DNA of 64,000 nucleotides from Candidatus Accumulibacter phosphatis (GTDB lineage: Bacteria > Pseudomonadota > Gammaproteobacteria > Burkholderiales > Rhodocyclaceae). Made by a program: the position numbers and the translations under genes. Below are positions 46,738-55,317 of this stretch, piece by piece (the stretch's first letter is position 1; each line of letters begins with the position of its first letter). Location: contig NZ_SPMY01000019.1 of NCBI RefSeq assembly GCF_012939955.1, forward strand, positions 3,782 to 67,781. The letters are read 5' to 3'. The notes beneath the pieces are model-generated. The model was not told where the DNA came from and did not search any database. It saw nothing but the letters and a program-made list of their open reading frames with translations.

Positions 46738-46866
46738 TCAAGCTGGAGACTTGAGCGCTCCGCGGCGGTGCTTCCGGACGACGCTCCTCACACCCTCGCC
46801 GCGAACCGAGGCGGCAACGACCGCGACAGCCTTACCGGAACTCCCGACAGAACCGATGATCCCGTT

Positions 46867-47279
46867 TCAGCGATGACGCCTCGTGCCGCGATCGCCGACG
46901 GGACCGGGCTGGTTGACGCCCGGGTCTCTGCCAACATTGCCGGCTGCTCCGGGCTGGTTAACGCCGGGATCCCGCCCGATATTGCCGACCGCTCCGGGCT
47001 GGTTAACGCCCGGATCGCGTCCGACGTTACCCGCCGCGCCAGGCTGATTGACGCCGGGATCCCGCCCGACGTTGCCGACCGCTCCGGGCTGGTTGACGCC
47101 CGGATCCGTGCCCGACGTTGCCGGCTGCACCGGGCTGGTTGAATCCTCGGTCGCGCGCGTTCAGCGTCGCCGGCACGGCGACGATGAGGGTACCGATCAG
47201 CAGCGCCGGTAGCCACGTTTTTTTTGCCGCCGGCCGGCCGGCCGACGATCTCTTTCTGCACTGTCATTGCTGCCTTCAT
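46867..47279 (-). pseudogene. Repeat protein of 15-residue GVNQPG units, frameshifted
   Basis: The ATG at 47279 (GGAG 6 bases upstream) starts MKAAMTVQKEIVGRPAGGKK. The frame breaks at the T8 run 47218-47225. One base fewer gives TWLPALLIGTLIVAVPATLN (signal or anchor helix) and RDRGFNQPGAAGNVG. A second one-base slip near 47115 leads into five tandem 15-residue units of the form DPGVNQPGAVGNVGR, ending GDRGTRRHR. The protein would be a small exported or membrane-anchored repeat protein of unknown role. Confidence 0.6.
46895..47130. repeat. 45-bp coding tandem repeats
   Basis: About five 45-base units encode DPGVNQPGAxGNVGR repeats on the minus strand. Units differ by a few substitutions and remain in frame with each other. 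Confidence 0.8.
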
Positions 47280-47368
47280 TGTTTTCTCCAGGATAATTGA
47301 AGCTGCTCCAGCGCAGCTCGACGCAAGCCCTGTCGCGCCCAGCAGCACTCCACGCACCCTCCGAACTG

Positions 47369-48928
47369 CTACTTGCCGCCCGGCGTCGCTGCCGACTTCG
47401 GCATCACCTGCAACACGTAAAAGCCCTTGCCGACCGCAGTCGGGAAGTACGCACGCCCGCCGAAACCCGGCGGCGTCAGCGAGTTGATCGTCAGCGGCTC
47501 GAAAAAGTCCGACTCGGCGATGATCTTGCCGGTGGCCGCGTCACGCCAGGTCAGCTGCTCCTTGTAGTTGGCCGTGAACAGCGCGGCCTTCAGCGGCTCC
47601 TTCTCGACGTTGCGCTTCATGTTCGTCAGCAACAGCACACGCTTGTTCGCTGGCCCGAAAAGCGGCTGGAAGGTGGTGGTCGTGTTGTCGAGCACGAACA
47701 CCACTTTCAGTTCGCCGCTGGCCGGGTCGAGCTTGATGCCGGCGACCTTGCCGACGCCCATGTCGGCGGAATAGATCATGTTGTTCTCGGGGTCGGCGCC
47801 GCACTTCGGCGGCGCAAAGCTCCACTCGCCCTTCTTCAGCTCGCCAAAGGGGAAGATGATCTGCTTCCTGTTCGCGTCCCTGAGGTTGGCGACAACGATG
47901 CTCGAGGCCACCTTTTCGCTGCCGGCGCCATTCAGCTGGAAGGCAATCCAGTCGCCGAGCAGGCTGGGTGCGGTGGCAGTGGTCTGGCCTTCCTGCATTG
48001 GATGGATGACCCAGGAATCGTCGGCAGAGAGCTTCTTCGTCGCCGGGTCCCAGAAATAGCGCCGCGCGCTCTTGTCCATGCCAATGTAGATCGCGATCCT
48101 GCCTTCGTACATGCTCACGATGTGCGGCGACGACGCCGGCTCGGGAAGCGGGATGTCATCCAGCACCTCGAGCGTATCGGGGTTGACCGCCACCAGGTGC
48201 GAGTTCGGCTGCTTCATGCCTTGCTCGGCCGCGCACTTGATGATCGCCATCGTGCCCTGTAGCGTGCATCCCTTGGGCCGTGTCTGATCCTTCATGATCA
48301 GCGTCCCATCGGGCGCGACGGTCATGTGCTTGAAGTTGGTGTCCATGGGCGGTGCGTCGCCACTGGGCAGGGTGTTGTGCTTCAGGATCAGGCCGCTGTC
48401 CGGGTCGAGCAGCACGATCTGGTTCGACCAGGAAAAGGCGATCTTGCCGTTGGCCAGGATGTTCAGGTTGGCGTTTCCGATCCAGCGGCCAGACGCGTTC
48501 AGGTTGTCCAGATAGGTGCGCCAAAGCTTCTTGCCGGTGGTGGCGTCGGCCTTGGCGACGAAGGGCCCGGCCATGTTCGGGTCTTCGAGCGTCGGGTATT
48601 CGCCACCAACAATGTACAGTTCGCCCGGCTGGCGGTTGTTGATGTACGAGATGCCCGGGTAGTCGTCGGCGCTGCGCCAGGCGAAGACAGTGTTCGCGCC
48701 GTCGCGCGAACCGAGGAAGCTGGCGCAGGGGAACAGGCCACTGCGCTGCGCATCGGAGATCTCCGCGCCGTTGAGTGACGAATAGTAGCCCGGCGTCGAG
48801 ATCTTCTGCTGGCAGTCCAGCTCCTTCGCGTACAGGCTGACATCGCCCGGCAGCGGGCCGTTGGCGACGATCTGGTTCGGCATCAGGCCGATCTTCGCGA
48901 CGCGCTGGTCGATCTTCGGCTCGATCAC
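47369..48928 (-). CDS. Quinoprotein-like beta-propeller protein
   Basis: The 519-residue open frame begins at GTG 48928 (VIEPKIDQRVAKIGLMPNQI). Propeller-like repeats are visible: KADATTGKKLWRTYLDNLNA, NGKIAFSWSNQIVLLDPDSG, HMTVAPDGTLIMKDQTRPKG, MGVGKVAGIKLDPASGELKV and LTWRDAATGKIIAESDFFEP. They recall PQQ-type blades without enzymatic residues that could be named. Upstream, a TTG at 49011 with GGGAG encodes a hydrophobic anchor (LKTSSLLKLIGLILVVVL) that would join via YAAYRLGWS if one base were added near 48955. The true product is thus probably a membrane-anchored periplasmic protein starting at 49011. It follows the DUF1254 fusion gene. Confidence 0.7.
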   Translation of the reverse strand: MIEPKIDQRVAKIGLMPNQIVANGPLPGDVSLYAKELDCQQKISTPGYYSSLNGAEISDAQRSGLFPCASFLGSRDGANTVFAWRSADDYPGISYINNRQPGELYIVGGEYPTLEDPNMAGPFVAKADATTGKKLWRTYLDNLNASGRWIGNANLNILANGKIAFSWSNQIVLLDPDSGLILKHNTLPSGDAPPMDTNFKHMTVAPDGTLIMKDQTRPKGCTLQGTMAIIKCAAEQGMKQPNSHLVAVNPDTLEVLDDIPLPEPASSPHIVSMYEGRIAIYIGMDKSARRYFWDPATKKLSADDSWVIHPMQEGQTTATAPSLLGDWIAFQLNGAGSEKVASSIVVANLRDANRKQIIFPFGELKKGEWSFAPPKCGADPENNMIYSADMGVGKVAGIKLDPASGELKVVFVLDNTTTTFQPLFGPANKRVLLLTNMKRNVEKEPLKAALFTANYKEQLTWRDAATGKIIAESDFFEPLTINSLTPPGFGGRAYFPTAVGKGFYVLQVMPKSAATPGGK

Positions 48929-49048
48929 CGACCAGCCCAGGCGGTAGGCGGCGTAGCCAGAACGACCACCAAGATGAGGCCGATCAGCTTCAGCAATGAG
49001 GATGTCTTCAATGCACTTTCTCCCTTGTCGCGAGGTCGATGCGGCACA

Positions 49049-51886
49049 TCACCTGGTCTTCAATCCCGACGCCTCGAACGCCGCTTTGTTGGTGTACTCG
49101 CCACGCGGGTAGTACGGCCCCATCACGTCCTCCTCCATGCCGGGCCTGGTGATGTTGTCGGGGCGTTCCTTCCAGGTCGGGTTGGTAGCCATGATGCGCA
49201 GCATCAACATGCCGAAGTCGGGCCGGTTCTTCGGCCCGGCAATGCCTTCGCCACGCGGGCTCCACTCGATCCAGGCGACGCCGTTTTCCGCCGTGGCGTT
49301 GGCCGGCCGGTCTTCCTTGCGGCTATAGACAATCGTGTAGTTGCGCTCGGCGTCGAGCGGCACCTGCATGTCGGTCAGGCCGTCGACGATCTGCCCCGAC
49401 GGCATGGCCTCGCAGCTGACCAGGGACCAGTACTGGGTCTGTGCATCGGGCATGATCTCCAGGCCCTTGCCGCCAGCGCCGGCATAGGTGTTCGGGAAAG
49501 TCGGCATCTTGCCGCGCATTACGTAAACCGGGCCGAACTTGCGCGACAGCTGCACGAACAGGTACTCGGTGGCCGGGTCTCCGCCGCCGTCGATCGGGCC
49601 GGCGAAGGGGATTTTCGCGCGCTCTTCGGGCGTTTTGAACGAACCCAGGATCGAGTAGCGGATGTTCCAGTACTTCTCCCACACCGGCAGCTTGCGCGCC
49701 GGCGCGCTGGCCGGGTCGAGTTGCGGGTCGTTGCCCTTGGCGTGCACCAGCTGCTCCCACTGCTCGTCGGTCACCGGCTGCTTGGTAGCGCCCGGGAAGG
49801 GGCGACCGAAACTCTTGACCACTTCTTCCGACGTCAAGCTTGTGCCATCGGCCAGAGTGCCGGTATAGGTGGGCATGTGGAAACCGCCCCTGGGCGTGTC
49901 GGACGCCCCCCAGCCAGTACCGTCGCTGCCCTGGTCGGAGAGGTAGATGCGATTGACGAACTGCAGCTCGCTGCCACCTGTGCCGGCATAGACCACATTG
50001 GCCTCGCGCTGCTGCGGATCCTCCGGTGCTTCCCTGGCGACGACGCGCAGAGTGAACTTGCGCGCTTCGGCCAGACGGTCGGCGCCGACGCGGAAGGGGT
50101 TGCTTGAACCCGGGTCGGGATCAATGTTGCGCGCGTCGACAGCCTCCCCGATGGACACGAAAGTGCCGCCTTTTTCCCGGTACAGGGCGAACTGGAAGTA
50201 GCGCGCATGCGGATAGCGGTAGTTGAAGCTTACGCTGCCACCGTCAGGGAGCGCCATGCGGCCGATGAAGTAGGTGGACTGCCAGTCGGGCCACAGGTTG
50301 GGGTTCTGGATCGGCCGCGGGTATTCGAGGTGGTTCCAGTAGCCCCAGCCGCGCGGACCCTGGAACAGGCCGTCGTTACCGTAGCGCGTGTCGGTGCGCA
50401 CGATGTTCTCGATCGACTTGTCGCCGAAGCGCCGCACCCCCAGCGCGTTGAGGTTCTGCACCGGCACCAGCGCCGGCGGCTTCCACGCCCCCTCGCCGAG
50501 CGGATACACCGACGGCGCCTCGGTCTTCGGCCAGTACATTCGCATGACGACGAACAGCGGCCCGTTCGGCGCCGGCAGCCAGTTCGCTTCCTTGTCCTTG
50601 CCCGGCGAATCCTTCTGGATGTACACGGTGATCGAACCGTCGGCGTTCCTTTTCAGCTCGGGCAGCATCGGCGAGTTGATCAGGTAGCGCTTGATCGGGT
50701 TGTCGATCAAGAGCTGTGTGCGCCCGTCGTACATGGTGATCGACCAGAAGGCGTTCACCGGCGGTAGCTGGCCGGCGGCGAAGGTCATCTGGTAGGTGTG
50801 CTTGCTGCCGTCGGCGACGATGCCGTTGCTGTCGTGCCGCGTGAAGGGGTAAACCGCCTCGGCCTCGCTGTTACCGTAGATGCCGAGCTTGGCGGCGGCA
50901 GCGCGCAGCGCCCAGTTGCCATTGTAGAAGTCGCGGTTGCCGGCGGCGGCACCGATATGCCAGCCATTGACGTCCTTGCCGATACTCTCGGCGGTCTGCC
51001 CGATCTTCTGCAGCGCGGCCTTGATCGCCTCGCCCATCGCCGCCTTGACGGCCGGCGTCAGTTGTTCAGCCAAAGGCTTGAGCCCGGCGCCAATACCGAC
51101 TTTCGCGAAGCGTTCGCGCATCGGCTTTTCGACTTCGGCGCTGCCGGTCGGCGGGCAGAACTGCAGTAGGAAGTTCAGATAGGCGGCAAACTCGCTTGTG
51201 AAAGCCTCGGGCTTGAAGGCCGGCCAGTCGATGGCCGGCGCCGCGGGCGGCTTGGCGCCACCGATGAAGGCCGACAGCGGCTTGACCAGGTAGCCGGCCT
51301 GGACCTGCTCGACATTCGGCATGTCGGCCGGATTGAAGAGCTGCGTGCGGTAGATGGCCAGGCTGAACTGCGTCTCGCTGCGGAAGGTCCTGGCCACAGT
51401 GGCCGGGGCCGTACCCTGCCAGTCGGGCCCGGCGATCAGGTAGCAGCCGGCCTCATTGCCCGTGGCGCGGCTGCCGATGTAGCCATAGTTGTCGGTGTAC
51501 AGGTCGACCAGCTGCACGTCGTAGTAGCGCGCCGGCTCGATCTTCGGCATACACAGCACCATCGGCTCGGCACGCAGGTCGAGCATGACCATCGAGTAAG
51601 GGGTGTCGCTGTTCGGCGTGCTGATCGCCGTATCATGCGGGGTGTAGACGCGCGCCTCATTGTGGAGGGTGTTGAGCGGCGCCTTGAACTGGCCCGACTT
51701 GCGATCGATGAAGTAGTCGTACTGCACCTTGTAGCCGACGATCATCGGCAAGCCGTAGAGGTACGCCTCTTCGACAGCATCCTTGATTCCGGCGACGGCG
51801 TCCGCTTCCGTCGCCGCCAGGCTTGCCGTTGCCATGGTAGAAGCCATGGTGATCGCCACAGCCAGCTTCAATACTTGCTTGCGCAT
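49049..51886 (-). CDS. DUF1254/DUF1214 exported fusion protein
   Basis: This protein of about 945 residues has a signal peptide (LKLAVAITMASTMATASLAA). The first half has the DUF1254 pattern (EEAYLYGLPMIVGYKVQYDY, NTLHNEARVYTPHDTAISTP, NSDTPYSMVMLDLRAEPMVL, RYYDVQLVDLYTDNYGYIGS) and the DUF1214 pattern (MTFAAGQLPPVNAFWSITMY, NGPLFVVMRMYWPKTE). The second half, from about residue 480, begins VRRFGDKSIENIVRTDTRYG. It looks like a separate domain of unknown type (NYRYPHARYFQFALYREKGG, YLFVQLSRKFGPVYVMRGKM). DUF1254/1214 proteins normally end near 450-480 residues. ATG 51886 has AGGAGGAG 6 bases upstream. It is divergent from an AraC regulator. Confidence 0.85.
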   Translation of the reverse strand: MRKQVLKLAVAITMASTMATASLAATEADAVAGIKDAVEEAYLYGLPMIVGYKVQYDYFIDRKSGQFKAPLNTLHNEARVYTPHDTAISTPNSDTPYSMVMLDLRAEPMVLCMPKIEPARYYDVQLVDLYTDNYGYIGSRATGNEAGCYLIAGPDWQGTAPATVARTFRSETQFSLAIYRTQLFNPADMPNVEQVQAGYLVKPLSAFIGGAKPPAAPAIDWPAFKPEAFTSEFAAYLNFLLQFCPPTGSAEVEKPMRERFAKVGIGAGLKPLAEQLTPAVKAAMGEAIKAALQKIGQTAESIGKDVNGWHIGAAAGNRDFYNGNWALRAAAAKLGIYGNSEAEAVYPFTRHDSNGIVADGSKHTYQMTFAAGQLPPVNAFWSITMYDGRTQLLIDNPIKRYLINSPMLPELKRNADGSITVYIQKDSPGKDKEANWLPAPNGPLFVVMRMYWPKTEAPSVYPLGEGAWKPPALVPVQNLNALGVRRFGDKSIENIVRTDTRYGNDGLFQGPRGWGYWNHLEYPRPIQNPNLWPDWQSTYFIGRMALPDGGSVSFNYRYPHARYFQFALYREKGGTFVSIGEAVDARNIDPDPGSSNPFRVGADRLAEARKFTLRVVAREAPEDPQQREANVVYAGTGGSELQFVNRIYLSDQGSDGTGWGASDTPRGGFHMPTYTGTLADGTSLTSEEVVKSFGRPFPGATKQPVTDEQWEQLVHAKGNDPQLDPASAPARKLPVWEKYWNIRYSILGSFKTPEERAKIPFAGPIDGGGDPATEYLFVQLSRKFGPVYVMRGKMPTFPNTYAGAGGKGLEIMPDAQTQYWSLVSCEAMPSGQIVDGLTDMQVPLDAERNYTIVYSRKEDRPANATAENGVAWIEWSPRGEGIAGPKNRPDFGMLMLRIMATNPTWKERPDNITRPGMEEDVMGPYYPRGEYTNKAAFEASGLKTR

Positions 51887-52040
51887 GCTTAACTCCTCCT
51901 CTTGCCAACGATCCGGCTGAACACTGCGTGCGCTACGAAGGTGACCGGCCAGCCCATGAAAGGACGCGATTGTCGACTGTTCCGTACCAGCTTGCTTGAT
52001 AATTTGCGACATCTGCAGGTACGCACCGGAAATCTTCACC
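51887..52040. promoter_or_regulatory. Divergent promoter region, DUF1254 gene and araC-type gene
   Basis: These 154 bases separate two divergently oriented genes, the layout expected for an AraC regulator controlling its neighbour. No convincing operator repeat was identified by eye. Confidence 0.4.
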
Positions 52041-53129
52041 ATGGAGAACAATCAGGCAATGCAGGAAGCGAAAAGTGGCTATGGCGAAGTTCCGGAGGGA
52101 TTTCAGCGCGTTGGCCCCCTGGCCAACATCGCCCAGATGATCGCGCACTTTGCGCTTGATGCCGAAGCGCTGTTCGCCAGCGTCGGCGTCGCGCGAGACC
52201 TGTTCAGCGACCCGGACAACATCATTTCGCCGCACACGGCCGGCAAACTACTCGAACGCTGCGCCGAGCTCAGCGGCTGCCCGCACTTTGCGCTGCTTCT
52301 CGCCCAGGCGCAAAGCGCTTCCTCGCTTGGCATGGTCGGCGAGCTGCTGCCGCACTGCGCCGATGTCGGCACGGCGCTGGCCCACCTGCAGAACCTTCTC
52401 CACCTGCACGACCGTGCCGGGATGGCGACGCGCACCATCGATGGCGACTCCGCGACCTTCGGCTACGCCTTGTTTGCCGGGCCAATCGCCGGCGTCGACC
52501 AAATCTACGACGGCACGCTTCTCATCGCGCAGAACATCATGCGCCTGCTCTGCGGCCCGCAGTGGAAAGCACGCGCCGTGCTGCTCTCACGACGTCGACC
52601 GGAGAACCTGCGCCCCTATAAACAAGCCTTTCAGTGCCCGATCGAATTCGATGCCGAGAGCTCGGCACTGGTCTTCCCGGCCAGCGATCTGCGCTTGCCG
52701 GTCGCCGGTGCCGACCCTGATCGCTTCAAGCTCTTGAAAGAAAGGCTGGAAGACATCCGCAGCCAGCATGATCTCGACCTCGTCGCGCAGACCCGTCGCG
52801 TGGTGCAGGCGATGCTCGTCCTGCGGCGCTGTTCGCTGAGCGGCGTCGCCCGGGAGCTCTCGATGAACCCGCGCCGGCTGAACCGCCTGCTCGAGCGCGA
52901 GGGCAGTACCTACCGGCAGTTACTCGACGAAGCCCGCTGCGGTTTCGCGCTGCGGCTGATCTGCCTGACCGACCTGTCGCTCGGACAGATCGCCGTGGTC
53001 CTCGACTATTCCAGTGCCAGCGCCTTCACACACGCCTTCAAACGCTGGAAGGCTGTCTCGCCGCTGGCGTGGCGACGCCTGCATGGGCGAACGATTACGA
53101 CCGCTGCAAGCATGCACGATTCACGCTAG
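52041..53129 (+). CDS. AraC-family transcriptional regulator (OruR/ArgR-like arabinose-binding type)
   Basis: This 362-residue protein has an N-terminal AraC-binding-like domain (DPDNIISPHTAGKLLERCAE, LGMVGELLPHCADVGTALAH) as in OruR/MmsR-type regulators. The C-terminal double helix-turn-helix is visible in CSLSGVARELSMNPRRLNRL and LGQIAVVLDYSSASAFTHAF followed by KRWKAVSPLAWRR. The ATG at 52041 is chosen over an in-frame start at 51996. It probably controls the divergent DUF1254 operon in response to a small molecule. Confidence 0.9.
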   Translation: MENNQAMQEAKSGYGEVPEGFQRVGPLANIAQMIAHFALDAEALFASVGVARDLFSDPDNIISPHTAGKLLERCAELSGCPHFALLLAQAQSASSLGMVGELLPHCADVGTALAHLQNLLHLHDRAGMATRTIDGDSATFGYALFAGPIAGVDQIYDGTLLIAQNIMRLLCGPQWKARAVLLSRRRPENLRPYKQAFQCPIEFDAESSALVFPASDLRLPVAGADPDRFKLLKERLEDIRSQHDLDLVAQTRRVVQAMLVLRRCSLSGVARELSMNPRRLNRLLEREGSTYRQLLDEARCGFALRLICLTDLSLGQIAVVLDYSSASAFTHAFKRWKAVSPLAWRRLHGRTITTAASMHDSR

Positions 53130-53187
53130 ACTAAGCGGAGCATCACGCTCCCAAACACAGAACCCTCATTCAGAAAGGTAGCTTTCA

Positions 53188-53997
53188 ATGAATCCAGACA
53201 CACGAAAACCAGTGAATTTCGCAGCGCTCAGCATTTCCACGCTTGCACTTTCGGTGGCGATTGCCTTGGGACTATCGACCCCTGCGAGCGCCGATGAACT
53301 GGATGCCAAACGATTGGTGAAGGCCATGTCGGAGTTCCTGGCCGCGCAACAGGCGCTGTCGTTCAACTACGACGCCACTCTTGAGGTGGTCACCCCGGAA
53401 GATCAGATTCTCGCACTGGCAAGTTCGGGCAAGGTGGAACTCAAACGACCCGACAAGATTCATGCAACGCGCGCCGGAGGCTTTGCCGATGTCGACATGT
53501 CCTTCGACGGAAAAAAACTCACCATCCTGGGCAAGAATCTGAATATATATACTCAGGTCGAGATACCCGGCTCCATCGATCATCTGGTCGATGTGATGCG
53601 CGACAAATACGACCGCCCCCTCCCCGCCGCGGATCTGCTGCTGTCGAACTCCTACGATGCGCTCATGGAAGGAGTCGAAGACATAAAAGATCTTGGCAGT
53701 GGCGTGATTGGTGGCGTCGAGTGTGATTCGCTGGCGTTTCGAGCCAAAGACGTCGACTGGCAAATCTGGATTGCCCACGGCGACAAGCCTTATCCCTGCC
53801 GTTACGTGATCACCTCCAAGCGCGTGCCGAATGGCCCGAGTTACAGCATCCAGTTCAGTAATTGGAAGAGCGGGAAAGCGGTCGCGGCGAGTGGTTTCGA
53901 GTTCAAGAATACGAGCAAGGCCACCGCGGTCAAGCTCGAGGATCTCAAAGGCACGGGTGACTTGCCCGAGCACTTCACCAAAGGAGAAAGCAAATGA
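53188..53997 (+). CDS. DUF2092 periplasmic protein
   Basis: This 269-residue exported protein has signal ISTLALSVAIALGLSTPASA. The mature region (LVKAMSEFLAAQQALSFNYD, GKVELKRPDKIHATRAGGFA, MSFDGKKLTILGKNLNIYTQ, IWIAHGDKPYPCRYVITSKR) fits DUF2092, which has a LolA/LolB-like lipid-binding fold. ATG follows AAAGGTAG. It overlaps the next small gene by 4 bases, which suggests they work together. Confidence 0.88.
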   Translation: MNPDTRKPVNFAALSISTLALSVAIALGLSTPASADELDAKRLVKAMSEFLAAQQALSFNYDATLEVVTPEDQILALASSGKVELKRPDKIHATRAGGFADVDMSFDGKKLTILGKNLNIYTQVEIPGSIDHLVDVMRDKYDRPLPAADLLLSNSYDALMEGVEDIKDLGSGVIGGVECDSLAFRAKDVDWQIWIAHGDKPYPCRYVITSKRVPNGPSYSIQFSNWKSGKAVAASGFEFKNTSKATAVKLEDLKGTGDLPEHFTKGESK

Positions 53998-54185
53998 CCA
54001 GGCTGAAAGCGGTTGCAGTTTTCACGATCGCCACGGCGATCATTGTTCTCGGAGCTGAAGTTGGCGAGCAGCTCTCAATTCCGGGGATTAACAGTGTCAT
54101 CCCGCGAGCTGAAGCCATCGTTGGCCGGCCTCTCACGCCGGTAAGCTACGCTGGCGTGGCACGGCGCACCGCACGCCGTTACTAA
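53994..54185 (+). CDS. Small exported partner of the DUF2092 protein
   Basis: This 63-residue protein has an N-terminal hydrophobic segment (LKAVAVFTIATAIIVLGAEV) and a basic tail RPLTPVSYAGVARRTARRY. It is translationally coupled to the DUF2092 gene by a 4-base overlap. The tail looks constrained, and no function is known. Confidence 0.75.
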   Translation: MTRLKAVAVFTIATAIIVLGAEVGEQLSIPGINSVIPRAEAIVGRPLTPVSYAGVARRTARRY

Positions 54186-54222
54186 GCAGCCGCTTGTTAT
54201 CACGGCTGGTCCGGCAATGAGC

Positions 54223-54346
54223 TAACGGTCATGACAATCGAGACACCCCAAATCATGAAAGTCATGACCGTTTCCCTCTTCCCCTGCCCCTTCTCCCGCA
54301 AGGGAGAAGGGAGATTCGTGAGTCGCTTGCGCGACTTTCACATTAA
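54223..54346 (-). repeat. Interspersed repeat family A, copy 2
   Basis: This is a near-identical inverted counterpart of 27218-27342. The perfect 12-base inverted pair aacggtcatgac / gtcatgaccgtt is followed by ccttctccc/gggagaagg and agtcgc/gcgact hairpins. Confidence 0.85.
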
Positions 54347-54400
54347 GGGAAGCGGGCGTGGGCGATGAAGAGCACTTGCCAGCGCCCGCGCCTTCGCAGC

Positions 54401-54907
54401 TCAAGAACCACCGTTTCGCGCCGACGGCTCGTTTGGCGAAAGCCAGTCAGAGTCCTGGACGATGCCGAAGTCGCGAAGCCCGGCGATGAAGGCATCGGCG
54501 GCGCTGTCATGGCCTTGGCTGCGCACCAGGTCCAGCAATTTCGACGCCAGTTCGGCAAGCTCTTCGAGACTTTGCGCCGAATTGATGCTGGCGGCAGGAT
54601 AATCCGCATCCACTCCCAGAGTGGCGAGCATGCTGGTTGCCATGAACTGCCTTGCGGCGCGCAATGAATCTGCCGATGAGCTAGCGCCAGCCTCAGCAGC
54701 GACTTCGATAAAACCGCAAGCGAGCAGACCGGCAATACCGGCGGCCGCCTGCGCTGGCGAGGAGAATCGGCGAACCAGCGCCGCGGCCGTGGACTTCCCG
54801 TCAATGGTGATCAGCAGAGCGCGCAAACGGGCCGGCAGCTTGTGTCTGCGCCACTTGATCTCGTCGAGCCCCCTGGCCGTCTTGGTGTAAACGATGTCCG
54901 GATCCAT
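54401..54907 (-). CDS. Hypothetical cytoplasmic protein
   Basis: This 168-residue soluble protein has the N-terminus MDPDIVYTKTARGLDEIKWR. A helical region follows (HKLPARLRALLITIDGKSTA, AALVRRFSSPAQAAAGIAGL) that resembles a winged-helix-like module seen in small proteins linked to type IV pili or two-component genes. The rest is helical (AQSLEELAELASKLLDLVRS). ATG 54907 follows GAGGAG by 5 bases, better than the GTG two codons earlier. Function is unknown. Confidence 0.7.
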   Translation of the reverse strand: MDPDIVYTKTARGLDEIKWRRHKLPARLRALLITIDGKSTAAALVRRFSSPAQAAAGIAGLLACGFIEVAAEAGASSSADSLRAARQFMATSMLATLGVDADYPAASINSAQSLEELAELASKLLDLVRSQGHDSAADAFIAGLRDFGIVQDSDWLSPNEPSARNGGS

Positions 54908-55317
54908 CGCCACTCCTCTGCTTCCTAGTTACGAATATAACACCATTTTATTTTCATGGTGACGGTCACGCGTGCCTCGTGAAAGCCTTGAAATGCGGTC
55001 GCCGGAGGGCGCGTGCCGGCCAGTGCTGTTTGACTATTTCGCGCGCTGCAACACCGACCGTCATGCTTTCGACACAAAGGCGACGTACCATCTGCCGATT
55101 GCTTACCCAGCACGCGCGGGCACGGATGACATTCTAGCGGGCTGACTGCCCCTACGCGCCCGGACTAACGGTCATGACATGTCGAGACACCCCTGATGAT
55201 GAGAAAGCCATGACCGTTTTCCCTCTTCCCCTGCCCCTTCTCCCGCGAGTGGAGAAGGGAGTTTCGTGAGTCGCTTGCGCGACTTTCACATTAAGCCATA
55301 AGCCAAGGAGGCGGGGG
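54908..55317. other. Intergenic region with repeat copy 3
   Basis: Apart from the family A repeat, 54908-55165 shows no gene or RNA that could be supported. Confidence 0.5.
55166..55294 (-). repeat. Interspersed repeat family A, copy 3
   Basis: Same orientation as copy 2 and about 0.9 kb away. The outer inverted pair carries one mismatch (gccatgaccgtt). It ends some 10 bases before the ribosome-binding site of the HAMP-protein gene. Confidence 0.85.

Noticed and set aside
54225-55294. Paired family A repeats as a CRISPR-like array
   Set aside because: There are only two copies nearby, 0.9 kb apart with a gene between, and each is 125 bases with internal hairpins; no spacers or cas genes.
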